Assembly (NCBI RefSeq): GCF_017942085.1
Contig: NZ_JAGKSP010000013.1
Coordinates: forward strand, 1 to 64,000
Direction of reading: 5' to 3'
Source of the DNA: Paenibacillus lignilyticus
Lineage (GTDB): Bacteria; Bacillota; Bacilli; Paenibacillales; Paenibacillaceae
Length of the DNA stretch: 64,000 nucleotides
Position 1 is the first letter of the stretch, and every line of letters begins with the position of its first letter. Below are positions 54,401 to 63,171 of this stretch, piece by piece. The notes below the pieces were generated by a model. It was not told the origin of the DNA. It did no database searches and saw nothing but the letters and a program-made list of their open reading frames with translations. The position numbers and the translations under genes were made by a program.

Positions 54401-55591
54401 TTAACGCAGCGACTTGAATGCCGTGCGAAGCTCCGAAGTGAACAGCTCTGGCTGCTCCCAGGCCGCAAAGTGCCCGCCTTTAGGCATTTTGTTGTAATGG
54501 ATCAGATTCGGGTATGCCTTCTCCGTCCAACTCTTCGGCGCTTCATAGAGCTCATCCGGAAAGACGCTTACGGCAACCGGGAGGTTGACGCCTTTGACAC
54601 CGAAGAAGGAGATACCGGCTTTACCGTTCTCCGCATAGAGACGAGCCGCAGAAATCGCGGTGTTCGTCAGCCAGAAGAGCGTGATGTTGTCGAGAACGTC
54701 GTCACGCGTCAGGCCTTCTTGAATTCCGTCGATCGATCTGGCGATTAAGGCAAGGCTCTTCCAGTCGTGATCAAGCATAAAGGCTGCCAAACCGACGGGC
54801 GAATCCGCAAGTCCCGTCAGTGTCTGCGGACGGGTTCCCATTATGAAGGCATAATAGAATTTATTTTCGCAAACTTGCTCGATCGTTCTCTTCTCTTCGT
54901 CCGAGAGACCGGCTGGCAGCGGATTACCGGTCCAGATGGCCGCGTCCGCGTCGGCAGGAATCACGCCGGGCATGTTGGTGTGCAGAGCCATTAAGCCTTT
55001 GGGTTCCTGAACGCCCATCATGTCGACGACGACCGCACCCCAATCTCCGCCTTGTGCGACATACTTCTCATATCCAAGGCGAGTCATCAACTCTCCGTAA
55101 GCGCGTGCGATACGTTTGGGATCCCAGCCGGTCGTGGTCGGCTTGCCCGAGAAACCATAGCCAGGCATCGATGGTATCACGACATGGAAAGCATCTGCTG
55201 CGTTACCGCCATGCGCCGTCGGGTTAGTAAGCGGTTCGATAAGCTTCATTTGCTCGATGATCGAACCCGGCCATCCGTGCGCAATGATAATCGGCATCGC
55301 GTTCTCATGCTTCGAACGAACATGAATGAAGTGAATGTCCAGACCGTCGATTTCGGTAATGAAGTTAGGGACGGCGTTTAACTTCGACTCGATTTTGCGC
55401 CAATCGTATTCGTTAGCCCAATAACGAGCAAGTTCTTGCATCGTCGCGAGCGGCGTGCCTTGCGATTGATCGGAGACCGTTTCCTTCTCAGGCCATCTTG
55501 TCGCGTTGATGCGATTGCGCAAATCGATAAGTTCCTCTTCCGGGATGTTCACGTGAAACGGGCGAATGGCGTTCTTAGCTTGTTGTGTCAT
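54401..55591 (-). CDS. Epoxide hydrolase (EHN-type alpha/beta hydrolase)
   Basis: A 396-residue epoxide hydrolase of the microsomal/juvenile-hormone-like class. The N-terminal EHN domain (residues 10-115) is followed by the alpha/beta hydrolase fold with oxyanion motif HGWPGS, nucleophile Asp in QGGDWGAVVVDMMG and catalytic His in GGHFAAWEQP near the C-terminus. It converts epoxides to diols. Its promoter at 55659-55687 is bracketed by inverted GGTGGTTACAA elements. Confidence 0.92.
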   Translation of the reverse strand: MTQQAKNAIRPFHVNIPEEELIDLRNRINATRWPEKETVSDQSQGTPLATMQELARYWANEYDWRKIESKLNAVPNFITEIDGLDIHFIHVRSKHENAMPIIIAHGWPGSIIEQMKLIEPLTNPTAHGGNAADAFHVVIPSMPGYGFSGKPTTTGWDPKRIARAYGELMTRLGYEKYVAQGGDWGAVVVDMMGVQEPKGLMALHTNMPGVIPADADAAIWTGNPLPAGLSDEEKRTIEQVCENKFYYAFIMGTRPQTLTGLADSPVGLAAFMLDHDWKSLALIARSIDGIQEGLTRDDVLDNITLFWLTNTAISAARLYAENGKAGISFFGVKGVNLPVAVSVFPDELYEAPKSWTEKAYPNLIHYNKMPKGGHFAAWEQPELFTSELRTAFKSLR

Positions 55592-55619
55592 CTATATAAT
55601 CTCCTTTTAATTGAGTTTT

Positions 55620-55630
55620 TTGTAACCACC
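55620..55630. promoter_or_regulatory. Operator half-site downstream of the epoxide hydrolase promoter
   Basis: TTGTAACCACC, the inverted partner of GGTGGTTACAA at 55709-55719, about 79 bp apart and both outside the promoter core. Confidence 0.45.
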
Positions 55631-55658
55631 TAAATTTGTTTAACAAGTTACAAGACGT

Positions 55659-55687
55659 ACTATACCATGATCCAATAGGGATAGCAA
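55659..55687 (-). promoter_or_regulatory. Promoter of the epoxide hydrolase gene
   Basis: Minus-strand TTGCTA (55682-55687), 17 nt, TATAGT (55659-55664), about 68 bp before the gene. TTGTAAC/GTTACAA motifs occur on both sides, including one at 55647-55653 next to the start region. Confidence 0.6.
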
Positions 55688-55708
55688 GTAACTATTTAAA
55701 TTATTTTT

Positions 55709-55719
55709 GGTGGTTACAA
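55709..55719. promoter_or_regulatory. Operator half-site upstream of the epoxide hydrolase promoter
   Basis: GGTGGTTACAA, an exact inverted copy of 55620-55630. Confidence 0.45.
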
Positions 55720-55751
55720 TTAAACGCGAACAAATCATGATTTCGGAACGC

Positions 55752-55779
55752 AAAAAGGCCGCCTTTACAGGAGGCGGCC
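55752..55779 (-). terminator. Terminator after the GH29-like remnant
   Basis: GGCCGCCT/AGGCGGCC stem with a 7-nt loop followed on the minus strand by five T. Confidence 0.8.
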
Positions 55780-55865
55780 AACTTTATTCGGTGCATATTT
55801 TATTGAAGTTAGTCGCAACCTAGGAAGGATTGTTACGAACAAGTTATGGAGCGTTCTGCTCACGC

Positions 55866-56108
55866 TTATCCAGAAATAACCGCTACCCGCACAACAAAGT
55901 TATCTCCATATGGATACCCTGTTGCATGGAAACATAACAAACCGGAAGCCGCATCATGCGTGAAAGCCAGCTCTTCACCGTTATCGAGCCAACGTACCGC
56001 GGAAACCCTGCCGGTGACGTTCGTAAACACACGGGGTCCGTTCTCGAACTTCGCCACTCGCGTTGACGGAACAGGTATTGCCATAGTAGGATACATCTCC
56101 TCTTTCAT
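55866..56108 (-). pseudogene. C-terminal fragment resembling alpha-L-fucosidase (GH29)
   Basis: An 80-residue frame whose end, AVRWLDNGEELAFTHD...YPYGDNFVVRVAV, resembles the C-terminal beta domain of GH29 alpha-L-fucosidases; the whole catalytic part is missing. It lies 14 bp after the histidine kinase stop, on the same strand, and has its own terminator. It may be a gene remnant left by a rearrangement that placed the kinase upstream, or a small independent beta-sandwich protein. Confidence 0.4.
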
Positions 56109-56122
56109 AATGGTTTGATCGA

Positions 56123-57724
56123 TTATTCGGATTTTATTGAAGCTGCCGCAGGCAGCAGGATGGCAAATACCGTCCCCGCCGAGCTCGTCTCCGCCACTTC
56201 CATTCGTCCGCCATGATCTTGGACGATCTTATGCGATATGGACAAACCAAGCCCCGTCCCGTGGGCTTTTGTCGTATAGAAAGGTTCAAACAGCTTTGCT
56301 CTTGTATCTGCGGACATCCCTTTTCCCGTGTCGGACAACTCGATGAATACGCCGTTGTCTCTTCCGTAAATCTTAACGCCGATCTTCCCGATCTCGTCCA
56401 TCGCGTCAATTGCGTTTTTGAACAAATTAACGAGTACCTGCACGATTTTATCTTTGTCTATCAACACATATAAGGGAGGTTCGGGATAATCGACACTGAG
56501 GTCATGCCCTTCTCTCTCGATTTCCGTGCCCATGATGGAGAGCGCCCTTTCCATGCAGGAGCGGATCGATTCGGTTTTCATTTGGGTGAGATTGGGTTTG
56601 GAGAATTGCAGAAACTCGGACGTCAGCTCGCTAACCCTCGTAATTTCATCCATGATCATCGGGTGGTATTTGTCGATATCCTTATAGCCGTGCTGATAGG
56701 CCAGCTGCAGAAACCCTTTTATCGTTGTCAACGGGTTGCGGATTTCGTGGGCCATTCCCGCCGCCAGCTCGCCAATTACCTTTAACTTGTCCGAACGGAA
56801 GAAGTGCTCGTCTCTTTTCAACCAAGCTTCTTTCTTTTGAAGAAACAGCTGATCTTCAACATCCTCTATCGTTTCATTCGTCGAGCGTCCATTTGAAAAC
56901 GCATAATCATAGATGATATCTAAATGGGATGACTGTTCGATTATGGTTTCGATGACATGCTTCACATAATCTTCTGCAGCTTGTTGATCGGTAAACGCCA
57001 TCGCAATTGCGAATTCGCTCCCGCCGTAACGGGATACGCTCGAAGAGCCGAAATGTACGGTTAACTGTCCGGCGATCTCCTTCAGCCCATTGTTGGCTTT
57101 CTCAAACCCATGCTGGATGTTGACGACTCGCAAATCCTGGCAGTTCATAATAATCAAGCAATAGTCGCCGCGCTCTTGCATTCGGTTTAATTCATTGCGG
57201 AATTCGTGGTAATTAAGCAGCCCGGTAAGAACATCCCTTTTCAACAGCTCGTCGTTCTTTTTCTGCAGGTCCTCTTTTTCCTTTTGTTTGGTCTTTATGA
57301 TCCAAATCATGGCCACAAGGACTAAACCGCTTGCAATGTCAGATAACGTAACTAATACGGAGTAATCATTTATTTCCGAATACGTATACCGCACCAGACT
57401 GTATAACCCCATTAACAGAAGTGCGTGGTAGTAACTATGTTTCATCGTTTCACTGCGCGTCAGAAGTCGGATGAGTTCGATCACATAGAGAGTTAGGCAC
57501 CAATTCAGTTCGCTCAGCCAATGAAACACAATTAAACATGCAATTTGAATATAGATTTGCTTGGTCGAATTCCGCATGAGGTTAATGGACAGAAACACGG
57601 CAATCCCCGCAGCAATCATGAAGATAGGATAAGCCGTCCGTTCTAAATAGATGGATGACAACGAAATAATCCCAAGCAGAACCGGAAGCAATATTTTAAA
57701 CAGAATGCTGTTTGCCATATCCAT
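56123..57724 (-). CDS. Membrane histidine kinase with an internal degenerate GGDEF domain
   Basis: A 533-residue kinase. The first 145 residues hold about five hydrophobic helices. Residues about 160-290 form a GGDEF-like domain (DVLTGLLNYHEFRNEL, then RYGGSEFAIAM) in which the signature Asp is replaced by Ser, so cyclase activity is doubtful. A HisKA domain follows, with His in GMAHEIRNPLTT, and a HATPase_c domain with NLFKNAIDAMDE, DTGKGM and GTGLGLS. The HisKA/ATPase part resembles sporulation kinases. No response regulator is adjacent. An ATG two codons in (57718) is better spaced from AAGGTGAA. Confidence 0.88.
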   Translation of the reverse strand: MDMANSILFKILLPVLLGIISLSSIYLERTAYPIFMIAAGIAVFLSINLMRNSTKQIYIQIACLIVFHWLSELNWCLTLYVIELIRLLTRSETMKHSYYHALLLMGLYSLVRYTYSEINDYSVLVTLSDIASGLVLVAMIWIIKTKQKEKEDLQKKNDELLKRDVLTGLLNYHEFRNELNRMQERGDYCLIIMNCQDLRVVNIQHGFEKANNGLKEIAGQLTVHFGSSSVSRYGGSEFAIAMAFTDQQAAEDYVKHVIETIIEQSSHLDIIYDYAFSNGRSTNETIEDVEDQLFLQKKEAWLKRDEHFFRSDKLKVIGELAAGMAHEIRNPLTTIKGFLQLAYQHGYKDIDKYHPMIMDEITRVSELTSEFLQFSKPNLTQMKTESIRSCMERALSIMGTEIEREGHDLSVDYPEPPLYVLIDKDKIVQVLVNLFKNAIDAMDEIGKIGVKIYGRDNGVFIELSDTGKGMSADTRAKLFEPFYTTKAHGTGLGLSISHKIVQDHGGRMEVAETSSAGTVFAILLPAAASIKSE

Positions 57725-57846
57725 TTCACCTTCGCGCCGATTGTTAATATTTACCTACCCTTGTTCATTCGATAAACAAGGCGAAATACCCTTTCGCAGG
57801 TAAGTAAAATTCACGTGAATAAACGGCGTGTCTCGAGCCTCCCGAT

Positions 57847-57877
57847 TGCATACTTTTACCATCTATAGGTGAAATTA
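57847..57877 (+). promoter_or_regulatory. Candidate sigma-G/F promoter of the second gerABC operon
   Basis: TGCATA matches the sigma-G -35 consensus; 18 nt later GAAATTA agrees with the CATACTA -10 at 4 of 7 positions. It lies about 35 bp before the operon start, fitting forespore expression of ger genes. Confidence 0.35.
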
Positions 57878-57909
57878 TAGAAAAAACGATGCGTGAGGAG
57901 GGAGAAATT

Positions 57910-59349
57910 GTGAAGTTAAGCCCATCCGTAGAAGAATCAGAGTCCTATCTCAAGAAGCTCTTCGCCGAACAAAGCGACTTTCAATCGAAACGGCTGTTTA
58001 TCGGGGAATCGGAGTTTCGTTTGTTTTATTTCGATACGCTGATTGATTCCGGCGTCGTTCAAGAATTCATTCTGAAACCGCTTCTTCAACGTCCGGAGGC
58101 GAAGATTCAGGATGTCGTTTCCATTCTCGACTACGCCGAAACCGATCAATTCGAGGATGCGGCTCAAGCGATCATATATGGCAAAACCGTGATGCAGCGC
58201 GATGGAGAGGACAAGCTTTATCTGCTCGGCGCGGATCTCAAGAAGGAGCGCTCCATCAATATTCCGACCAATGAGCGGGTTCTTCGCGGCGCGAACGAAG
58301 CGTTTATTGAGAATTTAGATACGAATCTGAACCTGATGCGCAAGCTGATCAACTCTACGGACTTTATCGTCAAAACCTATACGCTCGGGCGGATCTCTCA
58401 GACAAAAGTGGCAGTTATGTACCTCAAGTCTATTGCAACGCCGGCGATTGTTGAAGAGCTGGACAGAAGGCTTCAAAGCATTGATATTGACTATGTAGAG
58501 GTACCGGGTTTTCTCGATGAGCTGATTCGGGAGAAGAAATACAGCCTATTTCCTCAGCTGCTAATTACGGAACGGCCTGACCGCGCGCGTTCGTATCTCA
58601 TGGAAGGCAAGGTCGTCGTCGCTGGAGCCGGGTCGCCGGATACCCTTATTTTACCTGTATCGTTCTGGTCGTTCTTCCAAAGCGCGGACGATTATCAAAT
58701 TGGCTGGTTATTGGGCTCCATCTTTCGACTATTACGCATTTGCTGTTTCTTTATTACCATTGGTTTGCCCGGCCTTTATGTCGCGGTCAGTGCCTTTAAT
58801 TCGCAGCTGCTTCCCATTAATTTCGTCAACACGCTGCAGAGCTCGCTGAAATACGTCGCATTCCCTCCGGTATTCGAGGCGCTTGCCATGATGCTCTTGC
58901 TCGAAATATTACGAGAGGCGACGATCCGGCTGGCCAGTCCCGTCGGCCAAACCATCGGCGTCGTTGGCGGTATCGTGATCGGGACCGTCGTCGTGCAATC
59001 CAATTTGGTATCCAATACGATGGTCATCGTCGCGGCTTTAACGGGCTTGGCCTCCTTTATCGTACCTTCTTACGAAATGAGCAGCGCGATGCGCCTGCTA
59101 AGTTATCCGGCGTTGCTGTTATCCGCACAGTTCGGCTTATTTGGGCTCGCCTTCTTCTTCGTCATGGTTTGCATCCACCTCTGCCATTTGGATACGATGG
59201 GATATCCTTACTATACGCCTCCGTTCTCATTCGGCGATGCGAAGGACACGTTGATTCGAGCTCCGATTTGGAATTTACGTGGAAGGCCTGCAGATACAGC
59301 GCCGGGTAACCGAATCAGGCTGCGAAATCCAAGGGGATGGAAACGATGA
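57910..59349 (+). CDS. GerA-family spore germination receptor subunit A (second gerABC operon)
   Basis: A 479-residue germinant receptor subunit, paralogue of 42968-44299. The soluble N-terminus includes AFIENLDTNLNLMRKLINST and REKKYSLFPQLLITERPDRA; four to five hydrophobic helices follow, with FEALAMMLLLEILREATIRL. The frame opens at 57889, but GAGGAGG stands 8 nt before a GTG at 57910. It overlaps the next gene by 4 nt. It carries a longer C-terminal tail than the first copy. Confidence 0.93.
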   Translation: MKLSPSVEESESYLKKLFAEQSDFQSKRLFIGESEFRLFYFDTLIDSGVVQEFILKPLLQRPEAKIQDVVSILDYAETDQFEDAAQAIIYGKTVMQRDGEDKLYLLGADLKKERSINIPTNERVLRGANEAFIENLDTNLNLMRKLINSTDFIVKTYTLGRISQTKVAVMYLKSIATPAIVEELDRRLQSIDIDYVEVPGFLDELIREKKYSLFPQLLITERPDRARSYLMEGKVVVAGAGSPDTLILPVSFWSFFQSADDYQIGWLLGSIFRLLRICCFFITIGLPGLYVAVSAFNSQLLPINFVNTLQSSLKYVAFPPVFEALAMMLLLEILREATIRLASPVGQTIGVVGGIVIGTVVVQSNLVSNTMVIVAALTGLASFIVPSYEMSSAMRLLSYPALLLSAQFGLFGLAFFFVMVCIHLCHLDTMGYPYYTPPFSFGDAKDTLIRAPIWNLRGRPADTAPGNRIRLRNPRGWKR

Positions 59350-60446
59350 TCAAAGAAGAAGGCATCAGCGGAAGGCAGTTGTTCACGCTCATCTTTATGG
59401 CCCAGATAGGGCTTGAAGTACTGTCCTTGCCGCATGCGGAAGCAAGCATTGCAGGGCATGATTCTTGGATTGCCGTATTGCTGTCCGGACTGACTGCGCA
59501 GATCGGCATCATACTGATTTGGTGGCTTGGCAGCCGATATCCGGCGCGGAATTTCTTTGCCTATACGTCTTCCATAATCGGCAGACCGCTTGGAGCTTGC
59601 ATTAATTTGATATATGGATGCTACTACACGCTTTCCGGGTATTTGCTGATCATGCTTTATGTCGAACTTTTATCTCGCTGGCTGTTTATACTCACACCAA
59701 AATGGGTGCTGATTTTGATGCTGCTGATCGTCACCGGATATGCGGCGACTTCCTCACTGCTGAAGCTCGCGAATCTCACTCAATCTTTCATGCTTCTTCC
59801 TGTCATTGGTTTTCTGCTCATTGGTTTTAGCGGGCTCTACGGGATGGACGCACGTAATTTGCTGCCCATCCTGCCGAACGGCTGGTCTCCGGTTATGAAA
59901 GGCGTGTACACCGCATTCACGGCCTATGTCGGCTACGATCTGCTGCTTTACGCTTACCCGTACGTAAAGACGAAGAGCAAGAAGAAGCTGCTGCTTGCGA
60001 TGACGCTCGCGAACGCCTGCACAATCATCTATTATGTGGCCGTCTCTCTCATCTGCTCCACGATGTTCAGCTTAAAGCAGCTCACGCTTATTCCCGAGCC
60101 AATCGTGTTTATCCTGAAGAACTACCGCATTGAGATCCTGCAAAGCATAGATATCTTGTTTCTGATCTTCTATTTGTGTATGGTTTCGGATACGGTTTAT
60201 GTGTATTTCTTCATGGCGGCGAAAGCGTTTATGCATCTCCGGGGACGCGGCCTCGGCAAGCAGAAGGTCTGGGTCTTGGTTATAACCGGCGCATGTTTCA
60301 TCGGCAGCTTCTTCTTGAAGAGAAGCAGCGCTATTAACCGGCTCGCAACGATACAGGACCTATTGTCCGTATTCATGATCGTCGCTTTGCCGATCATTCT
60401 GCTCATTATTTCCGGGCTTCGGGGCGTTGGGAGGAGCAAAACATGA
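59346..60446 (+). CDS. GerAB-family spore germination permease-like subunit B
   Basis: A 366-residue ten-helix membrane protein of the GerB group (SGRQLFTLIFMAQIGLEVLSLPH opening, split here across the first helix). An upstream ATG exists at 59337, but the ATG at 59346 gives the ATGA overlap with the subunit A stop and good spacing from AAGGGG. Partner of the genes on either side. Confidence 0.92.
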   Translation: MIKEEGISGRQLFTLIFMAQIGLEVLSLPHAEASIAGHDSWIAVLLSGLTAQIGIILIWWLGSRYPARNFFAYTSSIIGRPLGACINLIYGCYYTLSGYLLIMLYVELLSRWLFILTPKWVLILMLLIVTGYAATSSLLKLANLTQSFMLLPVIGFLLIGFSGLYGMDARNLLPILPNGWSPVMKGVYTAFTAYVGYDLLLYAYPYVKTKSKKKLLLAMTLANACTIIYYVAVSLICSTMFSLKQLTLIPEPIVFILKNYRIEILQSIDILFLIFYLCMVSDTVYVYFFMAAKAFMHLRGRGLGKQKVWVLVITGACFIGSFFLKRSSAINRLATIQDLLSVFMIVALPIILLIISGLRGVGRSKT

Positions 60447-61540
60447 AGAAAGGGATTGCGGCGCTGATGATCTGCCTGCTGCTTACGGGATGCTGGGATC
60501 AGGTACAGCTGAAGAGGCAGCTTTTCGTCGATGTTGTCGGGGTCGATTACACCCAGGATAGTAAGAAACTCAATGTGAGTTATATTATTGCCACGCTAAA
60601 AGAGGCCAATCTTGGAGGGGGCAAACCATCCGGAATCTATGTCAGCGCAACAGGCGACAGCCTCTACGATGCCGTAACTCAAACCAACCACACTATGCCA
60701 GGTGTCCTAACCGTACAGGAGACCAGGCTGTATCTCATTACGCCAAAATTCGCCAAAGATCAACCGCTTAACTATTTGAATGCCACCGGCCAATTTATTA
60801 CGAATCCGTTGTATGCCTATCTGGCGGTATATAACGGTGACCTGTCGAAGCTGTTGTCGAAGAAGAAAATCAAACAGCAGACCGTACCTGAATATTTGGT
60901 TGGTTTATTGGACGGTCAACTGAACCGTGGCAGAATCCCTTCCAACAAATTGCTTGACTATATACTGGGAGGAGAGGGGTTCCTAAACGACTTCGCACTG
61001 AACCTGTTTGAGCCCAGCGGGGACGAGGCGCGTCTTGCCGGTACCGCACTGTTTCGCGAAGGGAAGTATACCGGGGTCAATCTCAATAACGAGGATACGC
61101 TATTGGCTTGCCTCATGCATGAAGCTAAAGGCAAAAACCAACCGCTCATCGGACATATCGAAGGTAAGGTATATACGGCTTTCGTTCAGAGCGTTAAGCA
61201 CGATCTGCATGTGATTCACGATGAGACAAACATTCGCGAAATTGATATCTCGCTCAAACTCGATGTCAAATTAGTCGAGGATGGATTTAACGACAAGAAA
61301 CATACGGACAAGATGCTCAATGATTTGGAGAAGGCAATCGCAGCGGATCTCAATTCGAAGGCATCTAACGTTATCGCGACGTTGCAAAAGGCAAATTGCG
61401 ATTACTTACAGATCAGTCATGAGCTGGCAGCGTATCATCCGATCCTTTATAAAGGGATGAATTTTCGAGCGCAGTATCCGAAGCTCATCATTAAGCCGAA
61501 CATTAAGGTTAAGATTCTGAACACCGGCGTTCTGGGATAG
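60443..61540 (+). CDS. Ger(x)C-family germination lipoprotein subunit C
   Basis: A 365-residue lipoprotein with lipobox LTGC and the WDQVQLKR motif of GerC proteins. It overlaps subunit B by 4 nt. The C-terminal KTDKMLNDLEKAIAADL-like helix matches the paralogue at 45402. The operon ends at the hairpin 61549-61582. Confidence 0.93.
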   Translation: MKKGIAALMICLLLTGCWDQVQLKRQLFVDVVGVDYTQDSKKLNVSYIIATLKEANLGGGKPSGIYVSATGDSLYDAVTQTNHTMPGVLTVQETRLYLITPKFAKDQPLNYLNATGQFITNPLYAYLAVYNGDLSKLLSKKKIKQQTVPEYLVGLLDGQLNRGRIPSNKLLDYILGGEGFLNDFALNLFEPSGDEARLAGTALFREGKYTGVNLNNEDTLLACLMHEAKGKNQPLIGHIEGKVYTAFVQSVKHDLHVIHDETNIREIDISLKLDVKLVEDGFNDKKHTDKMLNDLEKAIAADLNSKASNVIATLQKANCDYLQISHELAAYHPILYKGMNFRAQYPKLIIKPNIKVKILNTGVLG

Positions 61541-61548
61541 CACAAGCG

Positions 61549-61582
61549 AGTCTGCGGCTGATAAAGCTGCAGACTTATTTTC
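61549..61582 (+). terminator. Terminator of the second gerABC operon
   Basis: AGTCTGCGGCT/AGCTGCAGACT stem (one G-T pair) with a 5-nt loop, then TTATTTTC. Confidence 0.85.
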
Positions 61583-61679
61583 ATTATTCAAGCTGCCCTT
61601 TCTCGCTCCACGTCCTATTGCAGCTATTGTCGACCGAATTTTGGGTCGGTCTGATCGTTCGGGTCGGTCTTCTCGTTTC

Positions 61680-61707
61680 TAACGAATCGTGGAGGCCTTA
61701 TTGGGCA
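61680..61707 (+). repeat. Possible fourth copy of the interspersed 28-bp repeat
   Basis: TAACGAATCGTGGAGGCC then TTATTGGGCA shares the TAACG start and TTATT-GG end with copies at 33.7-33.9 kb, but only 16 of 28 positions with copy B. It lies at the broken end of the truncated glycosidase gene. Confidence 0.3.
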
Positions 61708-61747
61708 GGATTTCGGCTCTTCGAGAATCTAACGTTTCTCCATTGGC

Positions 61748-62611
61748 CTACACGCCGGAAACAAGAAACGCGCCGCCGGCACGAAGATGCTCGAATTGAG
61801 CGGTTGTGTAATGGGATCCATGCCAAAGCCGATCCAGCAGCATATCCTCGATTTCCATAGCGGATTGTGCCCAAAACGCGCTCCACCATTGATTATGAAC
61901 TTCTCTAAGGGATGCGATAGACGAACGGCTTGCTCTTGCCACACTCCTAATCGCCCCGTTCAGACAATTCTCCGTATCAGAACTGGTAAGCGCGGATAGG
62001 ACTATAATGGCAGGACGCTTCTCCCGCAGCATGAATGCATTGCCTGTATCCGTCAAAGCATGTACCGCCAGACTGCTTTGAGTAGAACAATCCGGATCCC
62101 ACCCCGAATATTGCCGGGAAATCCAGTCGACCCGGTTTGCCAGTCCTTGCTGCGTGTGCGACCCATGACAGGATTGCGCCCATAACTCGGTGCCAACCGA
62201 AACCGGTTGACCTTCGCAGGAGAGCTCTACGATCAGTACGTTGTCCATAGCCGCCACCCATGCACGCATAGTTACAATGGTCGATTTCGAAGTGAAAATC
62301 GATAGCATTTCCCCTTCATACAATTGCTGCTCGCAGTAGTACGAGCTGTCCTTCAGGGCAGGAATAAGGATATCCATACCTCCAAACAAACAAGAACTTC
62401 CGCCGGGGAGCATTCGTTTGGGCTTCCACAAATCGTTTCGGGATATCCAATATCGCTGCCGCTCAGGCTCGCCGCTGACAACGACGCGCACATCTCCATT
62501 CCCGATGATCGGCCCGTCAACGACATTGTCATCCGGTTCTTGCCGTGGAGGTTTGTCAAATACAACCTTGTACCGGGATGCCTTATCTTCCGCCTTAAAC
62601 CAGCTGCGCAT
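61748..62611 (-). pseudogene. N-terminal part of a six-hairpin-glycosidase-like protein, truncated
   Basis: A 287-residue frame with an intact start (GAGGAG upstream) and the N-terminal beta-sandwich features of large glycosidases of the GH95/GH65-like kind (GPIIGNGDVRVVVSG, YWISRNDLWKPK). It reaches HNQWWSAFWAQS...LWHGSHYTTAQ, which normally leads into the catalytic alpha-toroid, and stops there. The expected 400 or more further residues are absent; the sequence beyond holds short repeats. So it is probably non-functional, although its promoter region is conserved. Confidence 0.6.
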
Positions 62612-62680
62612 TGTGATCCGCTCCTCTATCTGTTTAGTGCTTCTCTGAGGTGATGGAGACTGACTGTCTTAAGATTTTAC

Positions 62681-62737
62681 CTAATTATAGTGATGAAGCT
62701 CAGTCCTGTATAATACTTTAATCGTTATATGATATAG
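62681..62737 (-). promoter_or_regulatory. 57-bp duplicated promoter-like segment, copy 1
   Basis: 81% identical over 57 bp, without gaps, to 63663-63719. On the minus strand it contains TATACA, 17 nt, TATAAT. It precedes the truncated glycosidase gene by 70 bp. Confidence 0.55.
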
Positions 62738-62787
62738 CCTAGAAGGTATGTATTTTCGTCCGTTATACCGATCGGTGTCCATCATTG

Positions 62788-62817
62788 AAAAAAGCACCGT
62801 CCCTATGGGACAGTGCC
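62788..62817 (-). terminator. Terminator of the IDEAL-domain gene
   Basis: GCAC-GTCCC stem with matching GGGAC-GTGC and a 3-nt loop; six T follow on the minus strand. Confidence 0.85.
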
Positions 62818-62818
62818 T

Positions 62819-63130
62819 CTAAAGCCGTGACTCGTAGTGTAATTTATAAACTAATTCCTCGACCCATTTCTCATCTTTTAAATCCAATGCCAAGTCAATC
62901 AAGAACAGCAAACTACCTTTATAGGGCAACACTTCAAAACCATCTTCACTTGAAACGATAATTTTGTCCGACTTAGCGTTTTCAAACACATAGCAAGGCA
63001 ACTGAAAGTAATACTCCACGTCTTTAAATACTGCGATCTCCCCGTTGTAAATGTGGTTAGTGGCGGAAATCACTTTGCACAAATCCCCAGTTTGTAAATG
63101 GATACAGCAGTTAATAAGCAACCTGACCAT
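62819..63130 (-). CDS. Small IDEAL-domain-like protein
   Basis: A 103-residue protein. The C-terminal segment LFLIDLALDLKDEKWVEELVYKL fits the IDEAL domain (here IDLAL replaces IDEAL), a short helical module found in Firmicute proteins such as YpiB and ComK-related regulators. The N-terminal part (GDLCKVISATNHIYNGEIAVF) resembles a small beta barrel. Function unknown. It is 41 bp after the degenerate receiver gene and co-oriented. Confidence 0.65.
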   Translation of the reverse strand: MVRLLINCCIHLQTGDLCKVISATNHIYNGEIAVFKDVEYYFQLPCYVFENAKSDKIIVSSEDGFEVLPYKGSLLFLIDLALDLKDEKWVEELVYKLHYESRL

Positions 63131-63171
63131 CTGCCCTTATGAGTAGTATTCAAATCATATCGCTCGAGCAA

